A stretch of DNA of 64,000 nucleotides from Mnemiopsis leidyi (Eukaryota; Ctenophora; Tentaculata; Lobata; Bolinopsidae): positions 183,712-247,711 of the forward strand of contig JH154536.1 of NCBI GenBank assembly GCA_000226015.1, read 5' to 3'. The notes beneath the pieces were generated by a model that saw only the letters and a list, made by a program, of their open reading frames with translations, was not told the origin of the DNA and searched no databases. Position numbers and translations under genes: made by a program. Shown here piece after piece: positions 13,866 through 27,200 of this stretch (positions are counted from its first letter, which is position 1; every line of letters begins with the position of its first letter).

Positions 13866-14099
13866 AAGGTTAAAAAGTTCCTATAGTATAGGTTTGTTTG
13901 TCTAACGACCGGAAGCAGGACTCCTGTTCTTATTCCAAGACCAAAGCTATGTTAGATGAGAAATCTCGGGTATTTCATGTTAAATCAAATTTCTAAATCA
14001 CTAAAGTTCACATTTTAAATCAGAGTGTTTCTCACTTTATTGTGTTCAAGATGTTTCATCGGTATCGTGGGAATTTTTTGTACGGTACGACTGATGAGT

Positions 14100-17000
14100 G
14101 ATGATTGTCTATTGTGAAATATTGATAGTGTCATTGATCATAATTCCTCAAAACCTGCCGAAATGTTTAAACTGTCGTGTTACCGTATGTTCATCAAGTT
14201 TATTGTCTTTTTTACAAGATATGTTCTTTGTCAAATGTCTATTCAGTTGAGTCCGAACAAAAAGGAAAATCTGTGGAATTTCATGCGCATTTTTGTTCAA
14301 TTCGAATACAGTCCAACAATAGAATTGAAAGTTTGAAGAATCGAGATGCCGGTAAGTCGCCAGTAAAGCTCCGGCTGGGCGCTAGTAAAGCACCGGCTTG
14401 GCGCAAGTATGGCGTCGGTTGGACGCGCCCATGTCGGAGCCGGATTGAAAACTTATGAGCCGACTTGATTGATAAACTACTGACTATTATATTGTCCCGG
14501 GATAAGGAGGAAGCGTGGGAACAAGACAGCAACTGAGCAACATATTACCCATATTAAGATTCTGCTTTGTTTGTTTTATTGAGATCCCTGGCTGATGTTG
14601 AGAAGTCAGAACAGCTGTAACTTTTAAGTTATATAAGTCCCCTCTCAAGTCTTACGCTTTCAAGCTGCTTGAACAAAGAAATTTTCGAAAACAATATATG
14701 CCGTTAGATGCAGCCTGGATCACACGATTGTTTAAGACTACAAGAAATACTAAATAGTTAAAACATTGTATGATGAATCGCTTTATTGCACTTGGCTCAA
14801 TAGTATATTTCTAGTATCACGACTTATACTTTTGAAGACAACAATTCAAAACAAAACCAATGCAATTTTATATTAAATATACTCTTGGCGTTAATGATAT
14901 TCATTGATTTATGAACAAAGATATGCATATGTACATCAACAAATCAATAGCAATTTGGATATGGAATAGTGAAAGGAAAATTAGTGAGTACAGATCATGT
15001 TCGATTTTTTCTATCACTTGATAACCTTTTTTCGCTATTGAATATCGATTGTATTTTGAATTTTTAGTCGTCGAATTGTAATTCTGATTTGTAACATGTA
15101 GGATTCGTGAAACCCTTCCCAAAATTCAAAAATACCTTTCTCTATTATTCCAATACTCCATAGCAAAAGCCGAAAAAGTTCACGCAGCATTACTTTAGGT
15201 CTAAGAAATTCTCCCAATTCTTGATCTGAAATTGGCATACCATTGTCATGTAAGAATCCGGTCTTGAATTTCAATTATTTACATTGTTCTATCGGACAAA
15301 AAATGAGATTTAGAGCTCAGAAGATATTTCCGGTACGTTTCGAACTATTACTGCCAGCACTTTTAAAAGTTTGCCTATAGTAAAAACTACACATATTCCG
15401 ACAAAGACGTGACTATTTCCAGTTGACGAATTTTCAATAGTTAATAAAAAGTTTCCAGTTGACGAATTTTCAATAGTTAATAAAGTTCGTGACTTAATTA
15501 TCGATCTAGACCTGTACTGCAACCGCACGCGTGCAGTAATTTCACATCGGCGATCACGTGACACGTGTTACTGTAATCGCGTACTGTTACTGGTAATTGT
15601 GTATTGCAGCAGTCATATTCCATTTCCATCTTTCCTATTTGTGCAGCTTGTCAAAATATCCATGTAGTCGTTTTAATCTGTTTAAATACCAAATACCCAC
15701 CAATTCTTGCGTTGTGAGTTTAAAAGTAGCCGCCTCTCCGTTTTATCGTAGCTTGTTGCATTATTTTTTCACTCTGTGATTAACACTTGATTAAGACATG
15801 ATAACTCGGAAGTTGTGAATACCGAGAAATTCAATTTCCGCTTTTCTGAAATTCTAAGATTTACAACCGTTATCTAACTATTGATTTGATGACGAGACTT
15901 GAACGTCTTTACCGATAATTAATCACATACTCGTTTGTCAGTGCATCAATCTTAATGTCTCGTACAAATCATTGTTTTAATGCAGAACATGCAATTGTGT
16001 AGATGGTTTTGAATTAACAACTGATTCTGAAGCCTTACTTTTTCACATTGATTGAATGCCAGTGAAAATACAACAATACTCTTTGCAACATAGCTTGCTT
16101 AAACGTGGTTTGCAATAATGACAACTTGCATGTTTGCTTGACAAATTAGCGGAAATTCAATGTTTAAATACGTGTTTAATCTTAGCCTGCAAATTTGATC
16201 CTAACATCGTTTAAAGTCTATTTCCACTTTTAAGTGCTATTTGCTCTTAATATTTGCCAATTTGCGCCACCGAAAAGTTTCAATTTCGACCAAGGATCAA
16301 CCAATGATCGGAACCTACATGAAATTTGTTAGCCCCCGCTTCTCTTAGATTGATAAGAGCAACTGATGTGCTTTTGGTCTCTAGAAATTAGTGATTTCTC
16401 TTCAACTTGAAACATTAGACGAATCAGAATCTTCCAGAGCTCTTTAACCTATCACCTTGCTATTTATATATACTACTGTTATGTCTAAAAAACAAATTAT
16501 CTATAATTCTGATCCATCAGTGCTTGACATGTGATTCAGCCAGTAGCCAGAGCTCGGTATTTCGGCAATATTTCTCTCTCTTTCGACATTGCTGCATCTT
16601 TAAGGTACCTGCTACATCACTATATTTCAGGCAAACTTGCTACATTACTACATTTCAGGGATTAGGCATACTTGCTATATACTTGCTACATCAGTCTCTC
16701 TACAATCCAGACATACTTGCTACATCTCTACAATCCAGACATAATTTATCGAGCCGTATTGGAACTGCACTTGCGACACTAACTTTTCAAGAATCTCTGG
16801 GACCAAATAAGCCCGGAATTATTCTCCTGATTGGTCTGAACTAAAGATATAGGTGGCACGGAGGCAGTAGTAACACTCCGGTATCCCCGACACGACATTT
16901 GATTACCTTTGTACTAATCTCATTCAGTGGTGGTGGCGGTGTCTAGAATTACAGCCACCAACAAATCATGCATTTCCATTAGCATTTACCGCTGTTTGTG

Positions 17001-17460
17001 GTCACTGTTGTCAGTGCGTGTTGACTTGGTTTTACTCGAAGATCACGCATTGTGTTGAATCTTAAGATTCTCGTACTTTCAATTTTATGGCGATTATCCA
17101 TGCAACAGAGTTATTCTCATCTCTAATATCTTTTATTACCTCATTATGTGGCCATGGCTTAGCTTTTCTGAATTCGATGTTTTTCTTTGTTTGTAGCTTC
17201 TTCTTTGTGCTTTGATTAGACTTTTTGGATATACGCAAAAGGAATCCATTTTGCTATAAATTTGGAGCTAGTATTATGTTTATGATATGGTCGACCACAA
17301 CCATTAAAACCGGCATTTTTGCTTTGCTCTTCCGTTGCCTCGTATCTAAGAATTTTTTCTATAAGTATATCTTTAGTATATCGCTTTTTTACCGTAGGTA
17401 TAGCTTTAGTATGATATTTCCCCTGTAAGAAGGACGTTTAGCCGTAAAGAAGATGGTATG
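14100..17460. other. CaMKK intron, nothing firm
   Basis: Contains a 37-bp tandem duplication (15416-15487) and ACTTGCTACAT-type repeats (16609-16750). A segment 14247-14351 has an acceptor and a donor but is phase 1, which does not fit the surrounding phase-0 exons. Confidence 0.5.
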
Positions 17461-17468
17461 ACAACACT

Positions 17469-17624
17469 ATGGGTAACGTTAACTGTGTTTGCGGAGGATC
17501 ATGGCAGGACAAGAAGAAGAACCAGGAACGAGAGGAGGCAGGAACAGAAAGTCCAGATGTTATCAAGGAAAAGTTCTCCTTGAAGAAACAGTACACTTCC
17601 ACTGTAAATCCAAGTGAGACTGTG
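17469..17624 (+). CDS. Candidate alternative first exon with lipidation signal
   Basis: An ATG-initiated exon of 52 codons ending in phase 0 at a good donor (GTG/gtgagt). It starts MGNVNCVC: Gly2 and the small/polar following residues fit N-myristoylation, and Cys6 and Cys8 could be palmitoylated. The rest is lysine/glutamate-rich, ending near TVNPSETV. Phase 0 allows splicing to exon 23896 (PPKFRTDQ...) or directly to the kinase exon at 35162. It would make a membrane-anchored CaMKK isoform, or, with exons 23896 and 24231, a 102-aa protein without a kinase. The ORF reads on past the donor only to a nearby stop. Confidence 0.6.
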
Positions 17625-18309
17625 GTGAGTTGTTATACTGCTTTCTTGGAGAACGTTGTTATGTGAGGCATGTTAGTCGGGATGTTATATTATTTAGGAT
17701 TCGTTATATAAAAGCAATATAAGCAACAAAATTCGCTATTTTCATGTACATCTGTACTCAAATGTCTTGGTTAAGGACAATAATTTCACGGTATCAGTGT
17801 GTGCACCATAATTTACTATACGGATGAGTGCCGAAATCTCCCAATTCCTTTTGAAACTTTAAGTTTATCGTTGCTACATTATATGTTGGAAGTCTTTGGA
17901 AACTATTCCACTGCATAGTCAATATCAAAATTACAGTCAATTTTTGGTATTTTTATTTAATACTTTGTTGGTGCTTGGAAAATTGGAATCGAGCTGAATT
18001 TACAGTAAAAATGTTTTGTTTGGGATCGTCACTGTTAATGCCTTCATGATCATATTTGGTATAATGTACGGGAAGATGACCTCAATTTGTAAGTTTTAGC
18101 AGGTTTATTGATGCTCGCTTGACCTGATTACTGAGTTACTGGCCAGGCCTAGCGTTCCTGCTGGACCCAATCTATCCAGTATTCATCTTATATGCCATGG
18201 CATTCTGCTCTGCCATGCTATTCTACCCTCTTATAGACTGACCTCGCCTTGATTATTCTTTTACGAAAAATCACTATTCACTACACATACCCGTGTTACG
18301 TCTACCTCA

Positions 18310-18433
18310 GTCACTATGGTAACATACCTCTGTTGCTATGGTAACGTGCATCCGTTGCTATGATGATATACCTCCGTTACTATGGTAACGTACCTCCATT
18401 ACTATGGTAACGTACCTCCATTGCTATGGTTAC
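18310..18433 (+). repeat. 22-bp repeat of X-box-like palindromes
   Basis: Six motifs at exact 22-bp spacing (18310, 18332, 18354, 18376, 18398, 18420), e.g. GTTGCTATGGTAAC and GTTACTATGGTAAC, which match the RFX-factor X-box form. Confidence 0.8.
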
Positions 18434-18449
18434 ACACCTCTGTGACTAA

Positions 18450-21400
18450 AGCCACACTCTCAGTGTTTTCCAGACAGTATAGTGTTATCCTGTCTCGGAG
18501 CAAACTTAGAGCCTGCCAACAACTCAATACTAATTCTCAGCACTTATCCGCGGAGGTTTTAACCGTTATATATCTATAACTATGTATGATATCGGATTTC
18601 CAACATGTTGATGCATATTCGATGTACAGTGCCAGTACATACAGTGCGCTATTTTAGTGTCAAAAGAATATAATGTTTTTTGCGGTAATTAAGTCCCTAT
18701 CCATCGACTGTTATACGGTTTTTGTCTTCCCGCTGCGACCTTGAATTACGCTGGCAATCTGCATTATCAAAACCCTTTTTTTAGAATGCTTATTGCCAGT
18801 TAACAGTAGTATTCCTCAGCTCTAAAAAGTACTTGTAAAAAGATGAAGTTTATTACTTCATAATTAGGTATAGTTCCTCACCAAGCCTCAAAACGTGAAG
18901 AAAGAAAGTCTAAGATTACTCGTTTAGATCAAAGTAAACGAGATACACCTTACATTATCGTGCTCAGTGGTATGAGAATGAGTTAACTAGCTAGACAGCG
19001 GTATTGCAGACACAGGAACTAAAGATCGCTACTTTTCTTGAGGAACCTGACTACTCACAAACATTTGGACGAAGCTCTGGATATGACTTCCTCGCAAAAC
19101 TTGGTCATATTTGCGTTTTCATCAGTTTATCGTGCTCTGGCACAACTTAGAGTTACCTACGATCAATTTAGGTTGATTGGTTCGTCCACCTACCTTTATC
19201 CACCGCAAAGAAACTATTATGTCAGACACTACACTAGTACTATAGTACTGAAGTACTTAACTACGGCCCTAAAAAGAAAGTCACTCTGCCCGCCCTACTC
19301 TTCTAAGTTAAAGTGGATTCATCTTCTCACAATGAAACTTTCAAGTCCTGCACTGCGTTTCATCAGGTCGCAGCTTTTTGTCGCGTCTTATACAGCTATT
19401 TAAAGGTGCGCTATATTGTATTTTTACGTTCCCGCCCATTAGCCAACCCCGCAGAATTTGGTCAAATCGATTTTGCTATTTACAAATATATCTTGGCGAT
19501 GCAGTGAGTTCGCCATAACACTGATAGAGCACCATAATATGCGTTCTCTTAGCAGCTACGAACATTAGCATTCGATATGCCGTAGCTCCGATATTTGTTG
19601 CTCCATTTAGATCTTAGATCATCGTCACAAATTTAGGCTTGGGCGCTAAGGTTGCATAATCGATTTTTCCCCATATTTTCGTTAATGAACGCGTTGAAAT
19701 TGTTTTAATGGTATTTTTGTCATTAACAATTTGAAAAATTTGGATGTCGGGTCTAAGCACAGATCTACAACCACACCTTTAAGACTAATTTTTTGAGCAT
19801 TGCTAATCGAACGAGTCTAATCATTCTCTTGCTGTTCTGCAAGCAGATTATATTAGCTTGTACTCTCTATCAGCTTGTATTTTGTATTAACAACAGCAGA
19901 TTTCCTCGCAGGACCTTTATCTCGTTCTTATCTCAGGGGGCAATTCGGCCCAAGGATGGGCAGTTAAAGCGAACCAACCTTTTCTTTCCGTCGCCGAGAA
20001 GGCGATTTTAACGCCTTTTTCTGGTAAAGCAGCATTTTATGTGTGCAGGATTGATTATTACTATCTGGGCTGCGCCCCGCCTTGAAAACAGCTCTGTAGA
20101 AAGTACCGTATTGTTTAGAAGTAGAAGAAATAATGGTCCCTTTGATTAAAGCTATTGAGTCAGTGTTACCTAAGTTGACTACGGATACTACCACTAGTGG
20201 ATAACTTTGACGACAGAACCCGATTGCCACAGCAAATTATAACCTTCCCAAATTCAAATTTATAATTCTGACTAGGAACCCACAAGCTCAGTGAAATATT
20301 CATGACTCCTGCCTCCAGCTGCAACCCTTGTGTGGGGGTCTAGCAACGTTACTACATAAGCATAATTTGTTACATATCTGAGATATACGGTCTTTTGTAT
20401 GCTGCATGGTCTTTCCGACTTTGGAAGCTCCGAATACTTGTATCACCGAACAAAAGTATCCATCTTGACAAATTATCCTCGCCACTTGTCAGACCACTAT
20501 TCATCTTTTGTTATTCCAGGGAGAATCTATATTTCGTATCCACATATTATTACAGTGTAATGATTTAATTCCAGCTTTCATTGTGTGTATGCTTACTAAC
20601 CGTCCATTGTGTGTTGTAGGAACCTACATTGCTCCTTCATAAAGATTTATTTTCCTCACGCTGTGTTTACAAAACTTCCCTCCAGCCCCCCCCAGGATGT
20701 GACTCTCTGTTTACTTGTTTATCCAGCTTGACAGTGGCTGATCTAATCAACCTATGTACACCCATATACAGTACCTCTGTAATTCCAAGTATACAAAAGC
20801 TTGTGATCACGCCCCATACAATGAGCTTGTGTAGATTACGTTTGATTATCGCTCGCCTCCTCTTGGCTGTATTATTTATGTTGGACACGTTAGATCTACG
20901 ATCTCTCTTTCCCTTGACCGAGGTTCCTGATTCCCATTTTATCTCGTCCTATACATAATACAGCCACTTTCACTCCTTAGCTTCCTAGAACCTTTATCCA
21001 GTGTTACACTGATACCGACTGCTAAGTTTTGTCGGTTTTAGAAGGAAGTTTTGTACCGCTTACAGCATATTCTGATATACTGAGTGGGTAGATGCTGTAA
21101 TGGGGCCCGCTATCAGCATATACTCATGTACTGATATGGGTACAGGCTAATGGGGGCTGCAGTAGGAAAGTATACCGTACCACTTCCATACAAACTGCAA
21201 ATGTCGGACTAGCGCTCTTCTAAGTGCAAACTTACCTTCATTTGTAATGGACTTTTCCCTGGTGCTTGTTTAATGGATCTGTCCCGGTGCTTGTTGCAGC
21301 GCTCTCTCCAGATCCTGGTAGTTTTACTGCTTTTTCTCTGGAATCTACAGCAGTAGAGAGCCTTGGACCGTGAAATTGCAGGGACAAATGGTTATGCAGC

Positions 21401-23000
21401 TCAATGGAGGGTGGACTTGCTTCTCTGTTTACTGTGTGCTTGCCATGGTTGTTGTTGAAGTATGCTGCGTGGGTAATTCTGTCGAATGGAATGAAATAAA
21501 AACAACTATTTGAATTGTTCTACGGAATAATTGAAATTATCAGTTTGAACTGCCAAGCAGGGTCTATACGAAGCAAAAGATATGTGGAAGTTTTAACTGA
21601 ACAATGAATTTTGTCCTCAAAGTGTCCATGAGATTGGTCAGAGATTACTTCACCTTAACCCCCGTATCCAACCACGGACCAGAGATGTTGATAAATCTCC
21701 ATCGTCGACGTTAAACCTCTTTGTTCTTTTGTTGGCAATGTATGTTTTGTCAATATTTTATTCAACATAAACCATGTCCATTGTCTTCAGAATGAAAAGT
21801 GGCCAAATTCTAGTCTTCAGTAAAGTATAATAATATGGCAACACGTATAGAACTAAGTGTGAGAGATCGTGTTCCGTGCTGCTTTGTCTAACATCTGCGA
21901 AGTTTTGAGCTGGAGATTCTGCCACACCGGAGTTTGTTCGTTTCTTTTCTGTGATACACTTTCTCCTTTATCGTTCGTTTTTTACAATACACTTTCTCCT
22001 TTATTGGTGGGGTAACTGTGACTTACCACTACTACGTTGGCCGTGGCTGTATCACTCTTCTTATAAAATTTTGTGCGCTAAGTCATCTTCAGTAAGCTAA
22101 AAAATTGATATTAAATAGAAACTCCGCTTTAATCGTTTATAATTATTGCCTCGTTTAATGAAACTTTAAACAGTCATCATATTGTTTAGAGATTTTGCTT
22201 TTTGGCCAATTATATATGGTGTAATCAGCAATACCTATGCAACATTTTATGCCGATTGTTATCACTATTAATAATATCATATGAATATATGTAATCGGCG
22301 TTATACTGACAAGTTAATCTTTTACCGATCACTTAGTAATAACTTATCGAGAAATTTAACACATAAATTCATAGCATTACCTACCAAAATAGAAACATGA
22401 TTAATTGATTAATTACAGTACTAATTAATTACAACAGCCCATCCGAGTCGTTAATTGCAATTATAGCTGTCTCATGACAGATAATTGGGAGGTGTAACGA
22501 AGAGTAGTCAGCTAATTGCCAAAACTCCGGTAATTCAGGACTATGCTTGTAGGCTGGCCGGATGTACGATGTACAGTTGCAGTGGATACGTGTAACTATT
22601 GTATAGTGGTGTGTTGTTTAGTATATCAGTGTAGTAGTAGGGGAATTTCAAGTAGAATAAGTGGTATTATTGTAGTATAGGTGTGTACTGTGTAGTATCA
22701 TACTCGAATTTGTAGTAGTAGTTGTAGTAGCAGTATCACAGTCATACAAAAGGTAGGTATCCATGAATCCCCAATGTAATACTTATTTTAACATGGTTTT
22801 GCGAAGGAGGGCGTGCGCCGTGCAGTGATGAACATTGCGATAAATTAGTTGCTAAGGTATTTTTTCATTAACCATCTCCGCAAACTATCTTGCCGGTTGA
22901 AAACTCTCGTTGTTAACTCAATCAGACTGTTCCTGAATAGAGTCTTTACTAACTAATCGAAGACCTGTAATTTTGTACAGGGTGCATTGAGCGTGATCCT
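18450..23000. other. CaMKK intron, nothing firm
   Basis: No ORF with recognisable content; small duplications such as ACACTTTCTCCTTTAT at 21956 and 21996. Confidence 0.5.
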
Positions 23001-23004
23001 ACTT

Positions 23005-23240
23005 TTGAGACAGAGTAGCGCAGAGCTTAGAGCATCGGACTTCCATTCGGGAGGTCCCGGGTTCGAATCCATGTGCTGCCCAGCCATGGGGCGGGCGTCC
23101 TTGACGCTCTGCTAAGGACTCCATTGGGTCTACGCAGCCCCCGGTCGACTCAGCCAAATAAACGCGAAACTGTGATTAAGGGATTAAATGAGTAGCTACG
23201 CTTGTAGTAGCGAAGCCTCGGGCGAATACATTATGGTTAA
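23005..23240 (+). mobile_element. tRNA-derived SINE, second family
   Basis: The head has an A box (TAGCGCAGAGCTTAGAGCA) and a B box (GGGTTCGAATCC). The stems of a true tRNA do not pair fully, so it is a SINE head rather than a tRNA gene. The body shares CGGTCGACTCAGCC with the 45-kb SINE, suggesting a common core domain. Confidence 0.7.
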
Positions 23241-23895
23241 AACTACCTAACCATCGCTGGCCTTAAGATCCTTATGCTCCTGTAATTGGCTGGTTACATT
23301 GTAACAACATGGCTGTTAGATACACCAAAGTAAAATAAATGTCAAATAAAAAAAGTATTTTGTGTTTTTGATGCCTAAGGTTAACCTTCGTGCATTCTCT
23401 TATACTCTATTCTAGAGTATGCAATATGCATGCCATGAGTTTACATCGAGAATCACTACATATTGTTACGTATAGATTAGTACACTTTGGAGCCTGGATT
23501 GTACATAAAACTCCTAAATCAAGCTACATAGAAATACGTGTGCTGTCTTATTGTGTAGTATCACATATCTCGCTATAACACCCGGTACTTCACTTTGTAG
23601 CCCTGACAGAAAGACAGCCAGCAGAAGGAACTCCAGCTCGCCTCCATTCATCTTTCTCCCTCTCTCAGCTCCAGATACTTCCGTCAAAACTGCAGATCTA
23701 CATGATAGAGATGTGTTAAACAGATAGCCTTGTTTCCTGACAACACAGTTGTTATGTAAATACAGCTCTCCGTCCACACAGACAATCAAACAAAGAGACA
23801 CACAAACAGACAAGCAAAGCGACACACAAACAAACAGACAAAGAGACACACAAACACACTCGCTACAAGACACACTGAGGTAGATGACACTACAG

Positions 23896-24006
23896 CCCCC
23901 CAAGTTTAGAACGGACCAAAGAAACTCTCTAGCTGTCGCCCCTCCCGCTGCTGCATTCAGTTACACTAAGGTCTACAAGCGTGGTATCGTCTACGATGAC
24001 TCAAAA
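23896..24006 (+). CDS. CAMKK: CaMKK exon E, just before the kinase domain
   Basis: A 37-codon exon in phase 0 at both ends, donor gtaagt. It ends KRGIVYDDSK; joined to the kinase exon at 35162 this gives DDSK-EYEQLNNY, matching the segment before the CaMKK kinase domain, where the family has a short acidic stretch followed by QLNQY. The acceptor is after tacag (23895), or nine bases later after ccaag; both keep frame. The region upstream is an ACACAAACAGACA-type repeat rather than a good polypyrimidine tract. Confidence 0.65.
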
Positions 24007-24230
24007 GTAAGTAAACTCAACTTCATCTAGTTAACCATTTGATTTTATGATTAGCATGTTTGTCAAATAATCAAATTGTTCTCCAGTCGAATTGTAACTA
24101 ATTGATTTAGTGATTAATTTTTAGCTAAGATAGTATTAATCATGTTTCATGTTAAAACTAATTTCTTATGACAGGGAATTCCCCTTCAATTTCTATCACT
24201 TAATGTCAGCTGTTCTTGTCTTTTTTACAG

Positions 24231-24272
24231 AGCGACGGTTCCACCAAGAAACGCCCAATGTCATGCTCATGA
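24231..24272 (+). CDS. Candidate alternative terminal exon (kinase-less form)
   Basis: A strong acceptor (tgttcttgtcttttttacag) is followed in phase 0 by SDGSTKKRPMSCS and a TGA. Spliced after exon 23896 it would end the protein before the kinase domain, giving a short form of either the 11753 or the 17469 transcript. No obvious AATAAA follows closely, so polyadenylation is unsupported. It may instead mark the last exon of a separate small gene. Confidence 0.45.
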   Translation, partial: SDGSTKKRPMSCS

Positions 24273-24279
24273 CACTGTA

Positions 24280-27200
24280 GTCTGTGTCAAATATTTTTGG
24301 TTCCCTGCCGATTCCGGACATTACCACATTACTAAAAGCTGCAAATACTCTGATAATTCGTGTCAAAATGAGTAACGAGATAGCTGGTCCAGTAATGTGG
24401 TATTCGATATTAGCTATAGTACTCGTGCGGCAATACTCTTGCTTAACACCTGTTAATCTATTCTAATCATGTAATAGGATAACTGCACTGCTTTAAATTC
24501 ACTTTGAATGATATCTGGCGACCGACATGATGGATTGAATTTTATTATATTTTTGTTGGTATCTAAATGTATCATATCTGACATCACATTGGTCAATCGG
24601 AATTTTACCCATGTTTTGCTAGTAGTTGAATTTTACCTGTATGATGCTAATTGATTAACGTCAAAATTCATAACTCAAAATGTAATTGCCCTGCTTTGGA
24701 AAGGATCCGCCGTGGCGGACAACCTTTTACTGTCCCCTGCTCTGACGTTCGTACCTGGAGTCTAATTTGGAGAACTCAGTACCCCTACAGAGTACAGCGA
24801 GCACCTCATACAAAGAGTCCCTATAAATGCAAGCAAGTAGTCCCTGAAGCCACCCTCACCCGTCCAATTGAAGTCATGATTAGCACCCATTTGTGGGGCC
24901 ACAATCTGCATCACAATGCCTCGCTAGTCCTCCAGGGGATCATTCCAGCTGAAAATGAATTATTTATCTGCTCTCCCCGCGAATCCGGTCATTTCTTGCT
25001 ATCAGCAGTGTAACTTACAACCACTTCTACTGCTTTACTTATTATAGGCTAAATTGGTTGCGGCAACTATAGAACACTTTATTTGTCTCTGATAAGATAG
25101 GGATTGCTATTGATCTGCTAATTGACTGATATATCTTATTCGATTAGTGTGTCTACCACAGTACAACTTGACTCGTCTTTGAGCGGTCCCTGTCTGACGT
25201 TTCATTTTCTCCGTCTTGTCCTGTGTTTATTTCAGAAATTTTGTATGTTCAAATTGAGTTTTTAAGTTGTAGTCTTCTTTCCTTCTGTGATTACTAAATG
25301 TCATGTTTATTTGCACACTCATCTTATCTCTCGCCTTTTATTAAACATATCATACTTTTTGCAGCTTAGAAAACTTACTTAGTAGTATTTTGTGTAAAAC
25401 TCCGCACACTGCTTGCTTCCAATTTAATAGTCTGATTCTAGCTATTCATACCCTTTTTGACTCACCCTAGACCTAACGCAGAGTAGGCCTTGTAGGAGTC
25501 ATGATCCGCTTTGTCGCACGTCTGTTTCTTAATAGACCAACAAATAGTCAAATAAGCATGAAGACCATGATTTGACCATCCTTTGTCAGGCTGGGAAATG
25601 TTTCTTATAAAAGAAGTCACGTGTTAGGCGTCACGGCAGGCATAATCGAAAATAGCCTAGCAGAGGGTATTACGAGAATTAACTTAGCAGACATTTGACA
25701 GGCTTGTTCACAGCCAAGTTTTATAATCCACTATTGGTTCCGTGGGATAACTTAGGCTATCATAGGTTTATAATTCATGTTTCATTCCGCTAAATGGCTC
25801 AAGAGTGGTTACGCTCTGACGTTGTAACAAGTTTTTTAATTATTAGAAGCTTTCAAAGTTGTATAACATATAATACTTTAAATACCACTAGTCGCCTTAA
25901 AGTTCCCACCTATAATATGGCTTCAGCAGCCTGAGTTATAATCATTATTGCTCAGGATGATATCAGTCTGCCCCTCATTTTGTTCTTGTAAATGAATTGT
26001 CTGCCCAAAATTCCGCCGATGAAGATTATTGGTGTCATTATTGACTAAGCGCATAATCATGACAGCATTGAATTGATGACAGTGATCTAATACAAGTTAC
26101 TTTTCTAGCTACCGAAACATCCCTCCGCTTCAACTTGTATTCTGCCCTGTTCCGTTTTTACAACCGCGGTTAAGATCCCTGTCTCTCGTTGAGTTTTGGC
26201 TAGTTGTTCGCTAAAAATGTTGCTTTTTTCCATAAAGATATACCTTTTTTCCATAAAAGTATACCGTTAGTCTTCCATAAAAAATATGACGTAATTTTTC
26301 CAAAAATATACCATTTTTTTCATAAAAATATACTTATATTTCCCATAAAAATTAACCCTATTTTTCCATAAAAATATACCGCAAATTTTCCATAGAAATA
26401 TTCCGTAATTTTTCCATAAAAATATACAGCAATTTTTCCACAAAATATACCGCGATTTTTCTGTAAAAATAGACAGCTATTTTTTCATAAAATCATACCG
26501 CTATATTTTTTATAAAAATAAATCGCTATTTTTCCATGAATATATCCGTTATTCTTCCATAGAAATATCCCGCTATTTTTCATGAAAGTATACCGCTATA
26601 TTTCTTAAAAGTATTCCACTTTTTTCACAATTCTCTGGAATGCTTCGATGCCACTTTACAAAGATCGGCCTATCTGATCACTATGGCCTGGTTGAAATTG
26701 GGCTAATGACCCGGTAAAGAACCATTATTCGGAATTTATGTATTTGTTCGACGTTCAAAAGAACGGGTTTTCACTAATTGACCAACCTGGATCAAAACAA
26801 AAACACTAATTTGAACAAGGGGAGATGAAAAGAGTTTACATTATTTTTAAATTCGACCACATTTCCGATTTCCACGTAATAAGTATAATGGCCGGGTTGG
26901 TGCCACTCATTCTCATGGATTGAAAAGCTCGCACTCTAGAGCTGTTGATGTTCTGCCGTGTTGAGGACTATGGTTCTGTACTCTGGTAAATCCTTGCTTG
27001 CTCTGCTTTTCCCGGGTCTACTAAATTATCTGCACTTGCAGCTCAGATTTTTACTCATAAATCACTGATATATCACCGCTGAGCAGGGATTCGATTTAAC
27101 CAATTTCTTTGACTTTTATAGAAAAGACCTGAAGATGATGCAATCCCCTGAATAAATCTTAGGGTATTAAAAATTCCCTCTAGTTTTTGTAGCTTATTAG

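Noticed and set aside
14247-14351. Possible 105-base CaMKK exon
   Set aside because: Only open in phase 1, incompatible with phase-0 neighbours.
23010-23085. tRNA gene
   Set aside because: Boxes A and B are present but acceptor and T stems do not pair; followed by a SINE body.
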